In this document: positions 11,552 to 23,400 of the stretch, piece after piece
Layout: each line of letters begins with the position of its first letter
Position numbering within the stretch: position 1 is the stretch's first letter
The notes under the pieces: generated by a model
What the model was told of the DNA's origin: nothing
Databases searched by the model: none
What the model saw: the letters and a program-made list of their open reading frames with translations, nothing else
Source: Megamerina dolium
Taxonomy: Eukaryota > Arthropoda > Insecta > Diptera > Megamerinidae
Reading direction: 5' to 3'
Assembly: GCA_963854835.1 (NCBI GenBank)
Contig: OY978526.1
Coordinates: 9,813,277-9,877,276 of the forward strand
Length of the DNA stretch: 64,000 nt
Program-made: the position numbers and the translations under genes

Positions 11552-12803
11552 TTGACATTACGTACGTATGCACATTTTAATTATTACAAGTATATGAAAA
11601 CCCATACGAGCGTGTAGAACACTCTTGAAGTACTCGTAAGGTAATCTGCTTTTATGCTCATATTGATTATAAAGAGTTTGGTTATCTACATATACGATAA
11701 CGGAGTGGTTAAGTTCAAAGAAGCTAATTCATTCATTCAACAGTTGGACGCGAAGATTTTTCATTCATCAGATGGTCATACAAATTCATACTTTAGTGCA
11801 CTTCTGACGAATGAAAATTTATCTAACTGTGTATTAAAAATTGAACCAAAACTTATATTGTATCTCTCTCAAAGAGAGAATGCAATTTAGCCTATATTGT
11901 ATCAGTGAATATTTAAAAAATAAATTCGAATACTACTGTATTTTATATGCATACATATTAATACTTACTGTTAATGTGAAAGTAGGTAAAATTTATCAAA
12001 TACCGAAAAATATTACCTACAATAATTGTTCAAATTACAATATATAAGTAATGTAAAGTTTTTAATAAATAGCTACAAATAAATTGAAAATTTACTATTT
12101 AGACATCTTGTTTTTAATTCGAGAAAATTGTGCGTATTTTCTTTAGCTAGCATCAAGGAATATTTTATTTTTTAGCGACACTATCTCATACGTAGTACAC
12201 TGCCCTGTTGATCGTTTGGCTGGTGAGACAGATAGTAAAAAAATATCAGACTGATTATATTCGAACATTTATTTACATCATCTTATTTCAGTGTATAAAT
12301 ACATACACTGCATTTGTAAGCACAAACTACCCAGCAGTTGCGACGACTCATATTTCAAGGTGTTGGATTTGTTCGCTCGAGACAGTACAAATAAAAAAAT
12401 CATAAACAAAAATTGTACACATATAATAAAACGAGAAAAATTAAGAAGTGTGTAGAAAAAAGCTTAAGCGTCTAAAATACGAAAATGCGACCACAAATGG
12501 TGGGTAAATCCAGCAAACTATGAAGAAGATCTGAACAGAATTTAAGCATTGGTTTATTTTTATTTTAATTATTTGATTACATATTTCGAAAATCAGACTT
12601 AGCTCTAGATCTACTTAGCTATTATGATTATTATTATAGTAGTGCAGAAATTGATCAACACGTAACTCCAATGTGTGAACAGATCAACAGACTTTCAAAA
12701 GTAGCCAAATTTTGGGAGCATTGGAGAACTTCCGCTATCAAGTATATTACATAATGTCCATATGTAAACTACTTAAATGAGTTTATACGTTTTGTGTCAA
12801 TTT
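11552..12803. other. Intergenic region PISD - rhodanese gene
   Basis: The first 500 bp is probably the PISD 3' UTR, ending near the AATAAA at 12064. The rest is AT-rich 3' flanking sequence of the two convergent genes. Frames at 11654-11890, 11841-12047 and 12208-12405 lack recognisable domains. Confidence 0.5.
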
Positions 12804-13364
12804 TTACGGAAGACCTTCCCGCTTAGACCAATCGTCCCATGAACCAACGTAGTTTTTAACATTTTTATAACCAAGAGCAACTGCAGCTTCTGCAGCCCTT
12901 AAGCTACGTTTTCCAATTTTACAGTGAAATATCAATTCGGTACTAGCTGTTGGCTTATCTCTACCAAATCTCTTTTTGAATTGCAATGCATCAGCACCAG
13001 GCGCTAGTTCTTGGCTAACATTATCCACCGGTATGTTAATGCTAGTCGGAATCTTTCCCGTTTCTTGTAATTCTAATGGATCACGCACGTCAATCAACAA
13101 CTTTTCTGGATGCTTCGGTAAATTTTTGACTTCATCATAACCAACAACAACAATGTTGCTAGCATCACCTACAGAGCTATTGTAGCAAACTTGATTTTTG
13201 CACAACCAATTCACTTTTGCATTTGAATGTATTCCAATATTTGTTTGAGATGATAACACATTTATTAAGGCTGGAGAATAAGTTTTTATATTTCTGGTAG
13301 CAGAAGATCTTATTAAAGCCTTTACGACTATATTGCTGCAGGATCTATATGCGCCACAAAACAT
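12804..13364 (-). CDS. Rhodanese-domain protein (thiosulfate sulfurtransferase-like), probably mitochondrial
   Basis: Single-exon gene of 186 residues. Residues about 70-186 form one rhodanese domain: YDEVKNLPKHPEKLLIDVRD, then the conserved IPxSINIPVDNV (residues 105-115) and the active-site loop FHCKIGKRSLRAAE. Cys148 is the expected persulfide-carrying cysteine, and the loop GKRS is followed by the usual helix. The end YVGSWDDWSKREGLP is typical of the HSP67B2/TSTD1-like short rhodaneses. The first 60 residues are basic and Ser/Asn-rich with few acids, which suggests a mitochondrial presequence (inference). The natural substrate is not known from sequence. It lies in opposite orientation to PISD. 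Confidence 0.9.
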   Translation of the reverse strand: MFCGAYRSCSNIVVKALIRSSATRNIKTYSPALINVLSSQTNIGIHSNAKVNWLCKNQVCYNSSVGDASNIVVVGYDEVKNLPKHPEKLLIDVRDPLELQETGKIPTSINIPVDNVSQELAPGADALQFKKRFGRDKPTASTELIFHCKIGKRSLRAAEAAVALGYKNVKNYVGSWDDWSKREGLP

Positions 13365-14463
13365 TATGAAGACTCAATTATTCCAATTTTGGACTTTATT
13401 GATGATATCACAGGATTTGTGTAAATATGTACAGCTGTTCCTATTAAAGTCAAATAAAAGATGATTAACGTAACGTTATGAGATTAGATGTGTTCTCACA
13501 TTAAAATGTGTATTTGAGTGTCTTGAGGCTTTCTTGCTTCTTAACAACCATGAGAAATATATAGAAGACGCAGCGAAAAAAAAAAACATAATTTATACTT
13601 TGGCTACTAATGGAATAACGCGATGTGCAGTTGGACGGGGAAACGAATTTAGTATGTTAGGATTCAGTTAAAAAGTTCAGCAATCGAAAACTCTTCTATG
13701 CTGGAATTGAAACGTTATTTGAAATTTGTTCGCGTACATTACCATCAGTTTCTGTCACCACCTCAATGCGAGAAAATATAAAAAAAGTATGCGAACGAAA
13801 ACCCATCAGAAACTTTCAAATAGACAATCACAGTACGCAATTGACAGGTAGATTTCTTTTCTATAGGTGATGGTAACTGATAGCACAATTTTTACTAGCA
13901 CAAACTATCAGCTCTCTTCAATTTTTACGCTCTCATTTTTGGATTCTCTGTCATATAAATCGAATACGCGAACGCTTTCCTGTCGACAATTGTTAACAAT
14001 TCTTGAAAGTTGCCAGTTAGGGAACAAATCTGTAATGTACTTGTGAAATCTCCCCTTGTCAATACCCGTTTTACATTAAGAGAAGAAAAAATTCGATTTT
14101 CTTTGAAAACAAAGGAATTTGCGAATAGTGAATTTTATTGATATGCAAAGTGAAAGTGGAGTTATTAATTTATTTATTCAATTATTAAACAGAGTTGTTC
14201 ATGTTTATAGTTGTGTTATTTTTTATTTTTTCATTGTTATTGTCGATATGCTATAATCTGTAATAAATTTCATATTATTAAATTTTCGCAACACTCTTCT
14301 GAAAAACCTTTGGTATAAAAATCGATATTAATAGCAACAAACAATATATAAACCATCTCTAATCATATGTTTTTGGAAATTTCAAAACAACTAATATGCT
14401 ATTAATAATTTGTGAAAAAGCATATACTTGTTTGAAGTAATTATTGAAGATTTTCTCATTTAA
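13365..14463. other. Divergent intergenic region with R1 copy C
   Basis: The start codons of the rhodanese gene and COX20 face away from each other here, so both promoters are within it. The middle (13740-14040) is a diverged copy of the R1 repeat. Confidence 0.5.
13740..14040. repeat. Dispersed repeat family R1, copy C
   Basis: It shares with the copies at 4291 and 4725 the order CATCAGTTTCTGTCA, ATGCGAGAAAAT, ATCAGAAACTT, AATTGACAG, and then CGAACGCTTTCCTGTCG, TTGTTAACAATTCTTGAAAG and AGGGAACAAATCTG. It differs by about 110 extra bp in the middle (about 13862-13965), which contain a CTGATAG/CTATCAG inverted pair. Confidence 0.7.
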
Positions 14464-14853
14464 ATGGATGTGGATGAACCTAAAAAAGTAAGTATCTAAT
14501 TTAAATTTGTTATAACAAAATCTACAAGTCATTTATGTTGTTCCTTCATATAGGAGTTCAAATTATTTGGACGCGATATTACGGAAATACCTTGCTTTCG
14601 TAACAGTTTTCTGTATGGTATAAGCGGTGGAGTTGGAGTTGGTATGCTGGCATTTTTAGCTACATCTCGTGCGCATTTATCAACAAACATTGGATTTGGT
14701 TCATTTTTTTGTGGTACAATTGGTTATTGGTTGGTATGTCGTTATAATTGGTCCAAACGTCAATTCGAGTATAGGCAACTGCAAGCTGCAATGAAAAAAC
14801 AAGCATTATATGAAGGCACAGACGTAGAAAGTGACCTACTTAAGGACGCATAA
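14464..14853 (+). CDS. COX20: Cytochrome c oxidase assembly protein COX20
   Basis: Inner-membrane chaperone that stabilises newly made COX2 for copper insertion into complex IV. A short first exon (14464..14487, eight codons) and a second exon (14554..14853) give 107 residues. The family block FGRDITEIPCFRNSFLYGIS is present, with two membrane helices at about 27-45 and 54-71. A basic loop and a charged amphipathic C terminus (RYNWSKRQFEYRQLQAAMKK) follow. The order and length match COX20/FAM36A proteins. The first exon was placed from its ATG, the GTAAGT donor at 14488 and phase 0 at the acceptor ending 14553. AATAAA at 14974-14979 is a likely poly(A) signal. Confidence 0.92.
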
Positions 14854-17410
14854 TTAAAATTGTATGTAATTTATATTAGAATATGTGTAAGTACTATTGT
14901 TACCTATTTTAAATTAAATGTTTATTACATAATAAGCAAATTAAAATGTTGAAGTATTAGTTTCAATTATTGGAATAAATGTAAGAACTGAAAGTTATTC
15001 TTGATTTCAACATGAATAAATTAAATATACATCAAATGTGCAGTTGATAAAAATTAATGTAGAATTGGAACAATGTACAAATCGATGAAATGCACAAATA
15101 TGATACAATTAAAATATTTGTCGCATCGAATTGAATGAATATTTTCTGTTGGTGAACATAGGTCAAATCCAAAATCCAGATTTAGTTTTGATATGCGGAT
15201 ATTTTTGATGTCATTTTGAACTTCGTCTCAACAGTAAAAATAGTGAACGTATTTGAAGAAGATACATCTAACATATTGAAAAACAAAACAACAGATCATT
15301 TGTTAACTTTACGTTTGTAATGGTAAGTTCCAACGAGCTTATCTAATACATCAATATCACTTTTAGTCCGATTGTAAAATTTGATAATATCTAATTTTAT
15401 ATAGTTTGTGCAGTGTTTATTGAATTGGCTTTCTGATTTGTGGGTCGTAGGTTCGGTTGAAGTCCAAGTTTAATATCGAAACAATTTTTTTTTCGAACGC
15501 TACCCATTTGACAAGGAATTCTCAATTCTTCCGGTGGTAACGACTAGCCATGAAAATGTTTCTAAAAGAGCTCTGTGAGAAAGTTGTGAAAAAGTGATGT
15601 TACGAGGGTTCTGTTATTCGGGTATTTGATAGTAAACATATATTTTGTAATATCTTTTAATATCGTTTGAGAGCATGGAATTTGTCTATCAAGTATTCAT
15701 CTCAAATTTGAAAACTTGCTGAAATTGAGGGAGTGTGAGAGAGTTAATGTAACTACTCTACTACGCAACAAAAAAATAAATAAATAAAGCAAATTTTTAT
15801 GTCTTAGACATTAAAATTGTGATTCTTTAGATAAGTAATCCATTTATAACATTGCTTCATATCTATCTACAAAGAAGTTTGATTTTTATTTTTGCAAAGA
15901 AGTTATGCATAACATCTTTAATGAGCTAATTTTGAAAGTGTAGATATATTCATCTAATATATGTAGAACTTTAAATTAGCTAAGACGAAAAAAGATGAAG
16001 ACTCGTCCATTCTTGGGAAGCAAGGGGTCTACGTATTCCTAAGAATGGACGGCTCTACTCGACTAATGGTCCGCCAAGGTCTATTCGTTTCACCGGAATT
16101 CTTGCTGCTACAACAACAACAACAACAACAACAAAGAACGAACTACAAGGTTTATAATATAAAATTGTTACCTTAAATTTCTTACAATCTTGTCACCTCA
16201 ACTTATAACCGATATTCCGACAACTTTGTAATAATTTAAAAAATTTTCCATGTGGCATGCTTTTTAGAATTGTAATTAAAAACAATATCCATTCATTGTG
16301 CATATGCTGACATCAAGACAAATATCTAAAAGAATGCTTTTTATCTCGTATAAACGCTATTAGCCGTTTTCCATATCATGAAGCATGAACATTATTTAAA
16401 GATTACCCCCAGCGATATGCATTTTTCAACAATCGAATCATAAATTTGAAAAATTACTACTCTATCCCATAAATTCATTACGATACTTGAATACTGCGAG
16501 AAGAAAAAAAAAAAATACAAGAAAAAAATGTGCCGGTCAGAGAGCGAGAGAAGGGAAGAGAGAATGAGAGTGAGAGAAATTACACTACTCTACAAAAATA
16601 CTTAGAAATTATTAGAAAATTGATTTTAATTTTACAACAAATTAATATAGAACTGGAAATCAATCAAGAAGTAAAATATGGATAAGTATTTCATTATTAA
16701 AATAAATATATACATGGCAAGTATATACCTAACTTTTTAAGAACTTTTTTGTATTGTTTTTTTATTTTCAAAACTAAATGATCATGAAAATTTTCCATTG
16801 TTAAATTAATTAAAATATTAATAATAAGAATAATAAAAAAAAAAGAACACACAAATTAGTCAACAAAAAATATTGACTTGAATTTAAATTGGCTCAGACA
16901 ACAGTTATGAAAACATCATAATACATACAATTGATGATGCCCAATTATTTTCAATTATAAGTACCTACATATATGTAGGTACTTATGGGTTCTGCAGAAT
17001 TTGAAAATAGATTGTTTCAAGATAATAATATCGCGCACAAGTTCATGTATGTCGTCATTAATTCAATACATTTCTTTGAATTGTTTTTATTTGTATCTCA
17101 ATATGTAGAATAGTGTTATCAGTAGCAATACAACCTGTTGAAAACATTACCAGCAGAGCATAGCTACGACAGATCTTGTTCGTCATTCTAACATTTGAGT
17201 TCATTAATATTGTTGTCGTGCTTCAGTTGTACTGATTGGTTCGTGGTGAATCGCATTGTCTTTATTTAGTCAATTAAACGTTGTTTCGTTGTGTTCTTAT
17301 CATATATGTCATGAAATAATCTAAGATCATAATACATATATTTAAGTGTTTACATAAAAACTAACTAAGTCGGTAAACAATTACTATAATATATCAACTG
17401 TTGTTTGAAA
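14854..17410. other. Intergenic region COX20 - rosy
   Basis: 2.6 kb of AT-rich sequence holding the COX20 3' end and the rosy promoter. A hairpin-forming piece with a CAACAA run lies at 16007-16136 (see separate entry). I see no gene. Confidence 0.5.
16007..16136. repeat. Dispersed-element fragment with hairpin and (CAA)n
   Basis: The words GTCCATTCTTGGGAA (16009-16023) and TTCCTAAGAATGGAC (16035-16049) are near-perfect inverted repeats around a short loop. They are followed by TGGTCCGCCAAGG, GTTTCACCGGAATTC and GCTGCTACAACAACAACAAC. Similar words occur at 8810-8945 in a different order, so this is a remnant of a repeated element of unknown class. Confidence 0.55.
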
Positions 17411-20400
17411 ATGTGGAAAAAAGTCTCTCAGTTGCCATCATCAGATTTGGTATTTTTTGTAAATGGAAAAAAGGTAATTAAAATGTTTGATTTCAAATAA
17501 ATATACATGCGTATGTATCAACACGTGCATGTCTTCCAATATATAACAAATCCAAGTTACTAGTATAGTATATTTTAGTACGTTACTATACTGTTATCCA
17601 TTTGTTCCTATCTAAGTACTTTAATTTGAGCATTGTAAAAAAAAAAAAACAAGTAGATATCTAAAACAGCCTTAGACAATTTAAAATGTGTTACAACAAA
17701 ACCAAGCCAAACTTGGTGGTTCAATAACACAACTTGATAATTTTTACTACAATATTTGATTCGCGATCTCCATTATGGTTAAATTATTCTCGACTTTATT
17801 AAAAAGACAAGCAGAAACCCAATAAGTAAGTACGTTGGTTTTCAAAAAAACACAAAATATAAATTTATTCTAAAAAAGTTGTTTTGCTTGGTTTTGTTAT
17901 AGCAAATGCATATATATCAGTTTTCCTTTAATTATTCAAAAACGACAGCCTAAAATTATTTAGCATACATATATTTACGGAAATTCTGATCTTGGCTTTC
18001 TAAAAAAAAATCTTATACATAGTCTTTTATTTTAAATTCCCACAATTTTCATAATATTAGTTACGTGGTTTTGTTATTTTACGGAAGATGTGTTGATTTC
18101 AATTTGGATGATTAGTATTTTGAACAAAACAAGTTTACATAAACGTTTTTTTTTGTTTGAATACCAATATAAAACAAGTTTATATGAATTTTTTCCATTA
18201 AATGGTCGAAATTAAAGTAAAAATAAATATATGTATGTATATATAACAAACTACATACATACATATATGTAAGTACTTTTGGTTTTAATTGAATCTAATT
18301 GAATCGTTATTACTCGTACATATATATGTTACAAAGTATCAAATTTATTGTTCGCAAATATTGTCCTTGGAATTAAATCAATCAGAAGATGTTATTGTTT
18401 GTGAGTTGATGCATCCATATGTATGTACGAGTACCTACAATATTTAATTTGAAACGAATTGTAAACAAAAAAATATTTTCTATTGAGTTTTGATAAATTT
18501 TGACCTATTCCCGTATTCGGACATTGTCATGGGGGCAATAACATTCTCGTGTTGTTCGCTTATCTTGTCAAGTGATGCAGTATACTAGGTACGCAGGGTG
18601 GACCATTTAGTGTTTTTTTTTTTTAAATCATATGTTATTTTTATAAGTAGGTCCCTTCTAATGCTGTCCAAATTTAACATGCAGGGCATTTCTGGCCTAA
18701 GTGTCCTCTTAGAGGGCAGCCACATAACCTAACCTAACCTATGTTATTTTTACTGTGACAACTTTTTCCCATCAGAAATCTTGCCAGATTGTCAGTATCA
18801 TATCTCCGCGGAATGAAATGAGTCGCTTTACGCTTGAACAACGTTTGAGAAATAATGCAAACTTACATATATTTCTAAAGTCAATGTTATGTAGCTCAAA
18901 CAGTGCGTTTATTGAAATAAGTTTCCTTAATTTTTTCTGACGAAGCACATTTTCATGTCGTCGGCTATGTTAACAAGCGAAACTAGATGCGTTAGATGCG
19001 TTAGAGAATTGGAAAATGCACGATCGAACGTGATCGTCGAGAAGCCAATGCATAATCAGAGAGTGACAGTTTGGTGTGGATTTTCGGAGCAGTGGTATCA
19101 TTGGCTCATTTTGAAAATGCGATTTCGATTAACGATGAGCGCTACATAGGTATTATAAAAGAGTTTTTGTGGCCGGAAATTAAAGACATGGACTTGGATG
19201 ATATTTAATTTCAACAGGATGGCGCGCCATGCCACAATCTTTTGCGCCCCAAGTTCGGTGAATCGTGTTATCAGCTGTCTCGGAGCTGTCAATTTGCCTC
19301 CTCGAAGCTGCGATTTGACGCCGTTAGATTTTTTTTTTGTGGGGTGTCGTGAAGTATCGATGTTATATGAACAATCCATATGTAAGAGAGAACCAGAAAC
19401 CGTCATCGTGGTATTGGAAAACTGGATTGACAGATGCGCTATTGCGAGGCCAGCCACATGGATGAAGTTGTGTTCCAAAGCCGAATAAGATTTGTTTTGT
19501 TCCGTTAGACTTTTTTTTTGTGGGGTGTCATAAAGTACCGATGTTATGCGAACAATCCATTAACGATTCAGACTTTTAAGGGGAATATCGAGCAAGCTAG
19601 TCGTAAGAGAGAGAGCCAGAAACCGTCACCATTGCCTTGAAAAACTGGGTCGACCGGACGGTCTACTGCAAATCTAGTCAGAAGCCAGCCACATGAGTGA
19701 AGTTGTGTTCCATAAATAATGGAAATATTTGCTCTTACGAATTATCCAATCACAAGCCGAAGAAGATTTGTTTTGTTCCGTTAGACTTTTTTTTTTTGTG
19801 GGGTGTCGTGAAGTACCGATATTATGCGAACAATCCATTATCGATTCAGACTCTTAAGGGGAATTTCGAGCAAGTCAGTCGTAAGAGAGAGCCAGAAACC
19901 GTCACCATGGTCTTGAAAAACTGGATTGACTGATGCTTTACTGCGAAGTCAGCCACATGAATGAATGCTCTTACGTATTATCCCATAATAAGCCGAAGGA
20001 AATTTATTTTTTGTTCAATTTTTTAGAATTTTTAAAAAGAAACTTGTATATGGTCCACCCTGTACGTACGTATATATTTACAACCACAAGTATCTAAATA
20101 TATATAGATATGTATGTATCTGTAAAATGAATATTGTATGTCGATATCTACCCACTTAATGCCATTCCGTAATCAATATTAATCAATTTAATGTATTTTT
20201 GTTCGATTGTTCGGTTTTCTAAAAAGAACACTTATTGCGCGCTATTTTAAGAACTCCAAAGTCAATGGGTACTTGAACGTTGAAATCACAAGCGTTCCAA
20301 GCTAAAAACTGTTCAATATCCCATAATTAAATGATTAGTGAAACGTTAAATGATCGATTAAATCTTGAAATTTTAAGCAAAACTAATTGTGAGCTCTAGA

Positions 20401-23400
20401 TGCCAAGGAAATTGGCGTTAGCAAGAGCATTTTGTGGTTGTTCTGTAGTTTAAAGCTTACTAGATTGAAAAACCGTTATGTCGTTGGACACAAAATACTT
20501 AATTCTGTTTTTTTTATTTATCAGGTTCTAATATATCTTCTAAATTGTTTCGGATATTTACAACCAGTCCTATCCGGAGCGAAACATTAATTATGAAATA
20601 ATTTACAATTATGTGTAATAATTTACACATAATTTTTTTCTTTGTATATAATATGCAAATATTTTCGCTAATTGTAATATTTTTGATTTTCCACCACAAG
20701 GTCGTCGAGTCGAATGCTGATCCCGAGTGCACGCTCTTAACGTATTTACGCACGACCTTACACCTTTGTGGAACAAAACTAGGATGTGGCGAAGGTGGAT
20801 GTGGTGCTTGTACGGTAATGATATCCCGTTTTGACCGCAATACCAAGGAGATTAAACATTTAGCTGCAAATGCTTGTCTAATACCAGTGTGTGCCATGCA
20901 TGGTTATGCAGTTACTACTGTGGAAGGTATAGGGAGCACTCGAACACGTTTGCACCCTGTGCAAGAACGATTGGCCAAAGCACACGGAAGTCAGTGTGGT
21001 TTCTGTACACCGGGTATAGTGATGTCAATGTATGCGCTACTGAGAAGCTTGCCGAATCCATCGATGAAAGATGTAGAGGTGGCTTTTCAAGGAAATCTCT
21101 GTCGCTGTACCGGTTATCGTCCTATTTTAGAGGGCATTAAAACGTTCACAAAAGAATTTACTTGTGCGATGGGTGAAAATTGTTGTAAATTTAATGGTTA
21201 TACCGATGTTGATGACAAACTTTTTGAAACGAGTGAATTTTCACCATTCGATCCAAGCCAAGAACCGATTTTTCCACCAGAACTACAATTAAATCCACAC
21301 TACGATGCAGAGAGTTTAATATTTCGAACTGAACGTGTCACTTGGTATCGTCCAATCAATCTGGAGGAATTATTAAAAATTAAGACAAATCATCCAAATG
21401 CTAAAATTATTGTTGGCAATTCAGAAGTTGGTGTTGAAGTTAAATTTAGAAGCTACCTATATCCCATCCGCATAAATCCAACAAAGGTGATAGAATTGAA
21501 TGAGATCGTTGAAAGTGAGGATAGTATCTTCTTTGGTGCTTCCGTAAGCTTAACGGATATTGAACGGATATTGCGCGAACGAATTGAAAGTCTTCTAGAA
21601 TATCAGACTAGATTTTTTCAATGTGCTGTCAATATGTTTCACTATTTTGCGGGAAAACAAATACGAAATGTTGCCTCATTAGGCGGCAACATTATGACTG
21701 GAAGTCCCATTTCGGATATGAATACCATTTTAACAGCTGGTTGTGCCAAATTGAAAGTTGCATCGTTTGCGAATGGTAAAATTAACTTTCGGGAAGTACA
21801 CATGGGCGATGGATTTTTCACAGGATATCGTCAAAACGTAATCGATCCAAAAGAAGTTCTTATTGGAATTTATTTTCAAAAAACATCTCCCGATCAGTAT
21901 GTAATTGCTTTTAAGCAATCGCGCAGAAGAGACGATGACATAGCTATTGTGAATGCCGCCATTAATGTTTACTTCGAACCGCAATCGAATGTTGTTGAAC
22001 GTGCTTACATGGCATTTGGTGGTATGGCGGCGACCACAATAATGGCCCCACGCACTGCTGAGGTGATGATAAAACAAAGATGGGATCGCTCGCTTGTGGA
22101 GCGTGTAGTTGAGAGTTTGTGTACTGAGCTGCCATTATCACCTTCGGCGCCTGGTGGTATGATCGCCTACAGGCGTTCACTGGTGGTGAGCTTATTTTTT
22201 AAGGCGTATTTAGCCATAAGTCTGAAATTGTCACAAGCAGAAATTATCGCAGAAGATAGTGTACCATCCGATGAACGCAGTGGAGCTGAAATATTTCACA
22301 CGCCGATTATAAAGAGCTCGCAGCTTTTTGAGAGTGTGTCCACCGAGCAACCGATCACCGATCCAATTGGACGTCCCAAAGTGCATGCTGCTGCATTCAA
22401 ACAAGCAACCGGTGAAGCTATCTACTGTGATGACATTCCGCGCATGGAAAATGAATTATATCTGGCTTTTGTACTTAGTACTAAAGCGCATGCGAAAATA
22501 CTTTCAATCGATCCTTCGGAAGCTTTAGCAATGGTCGGAGTACATGGCTTTTTTTCAAGTAAAGACCTAACCGAACATGAAAACAAGGTAGGTCCGGTAT
22601 TCTACGACGAAGAAGTGTTTGCATCGGAAATCGTTTACTGTCAAGGTCAGACAATTGGAGCCATCGTTGCAGATAACCAGTCGCTGGCGCAACGAGCTGC
22701 TCGTTGTGTTAAAGTCACATACGAAGAACTGACACCCGTTATAATTACCATTGAACAAGCAATTGAGCACAAATCGTATTTTCCCAATTACCCCGAATAT
22801 GTAGAAAAAGGTGATGTTGATTCAGCATTCGAAACGGCCGATCACATTTACGAAGGCAAATGTCGCATGGGTGGGCAGGAACATTTTTACTTAGAAACAC
22901 ATGCTGCTATTGCCATACCAAGAGATAATGACGAAATGGAGTTGTTTTGCTCCACACAACATCCGACCGAAGTCCAAAAACTGACGGCTCATGTTTTATC
23001 GATTCCATCAAATCGAGTCGTTTGTCGCGCTAAAAGATTAGGTGGGGGATTTGGTGGTAAGGAATCACGCTCAATCTTAGTAGCATTACCCGTAGCTGTG
23101 GCCAGTTATAAATTGCGACGACCCGTACGCTGTATGCTTGATCGAGATGAAGATATGATGATGTCCGGAATACGTCATCCATTCCTATTCAAGTACAAAG
23201 TTGGCTTTACAAAGGAAGGCCTTATTACAGCCTGTGATATTGAATGCTATAATAATGGTGGTTGGAGCATGGATCTTTCATTTTCCGTAAGTGATATTGT
23301 CGATAGCTCTAAAGTAATTTGAAATTCAATATATTCGTATCATAGGTTTTGCATCGGGCCATGTATCATTTTGAAAATTGTTACCGCATTCCAAACGTTA

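Larger units (their letters stand above)
18594..20062 (+). mobile_element. Degenerate mariner-type transposon
   Basis: The ends CAGGGTGGACCAT (18594) and ATGGTCCACCCTG (20050-20062) are perfect 13-bp inverted repeats. The interior has broken transposase sequence on the plus strand: around 19200-19330 [12 protein letters not shown] is readable with frameshifts, followed by a D34D-like LTPLDFFF segment and [15 protein letters not shown]. Many stops and frameshifts show it is dead. It was interrupted by a 96-bp insertion at 18644-18739, and its 3' transposase part is present three times in tandem (19316-20010). It lies inside rosy intron 1 in the sense direction. Confidence 0.85.
17474..20700 (+). 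other. rosy intron 1 (3.2 kb) with a mariner insertion
   Basis: Bounded by GTAATT at 17474 and AG at 20699-20700. Frame and the known family N terminus (VFFVNGKK joined to [14 protein letters not shown]) prove the junction. It contains a degenerate mariner (18594-20062); the rest is AT-rich with TATG/CATA-type simple sequence around 18220-18270. Confidence 0.85.

Noticed and set aside
11654..12405. Short plus-strand frames downstream of PISD
   Set aside because: They lie in the PISD 3' UTR or just after its AATAAA, have low-complexity Ile/Tyr-rich composition and no conserved motif.
18728..18739. CCTAACCTAACC resembling the insect telomere repeat TTAGG
   Set aside because: Only about two and a half units at the 3' tail of a retroposed piece; flies lack TTAGG telomeres, so it is a retrotransposon tail and not an interstitial telomere.
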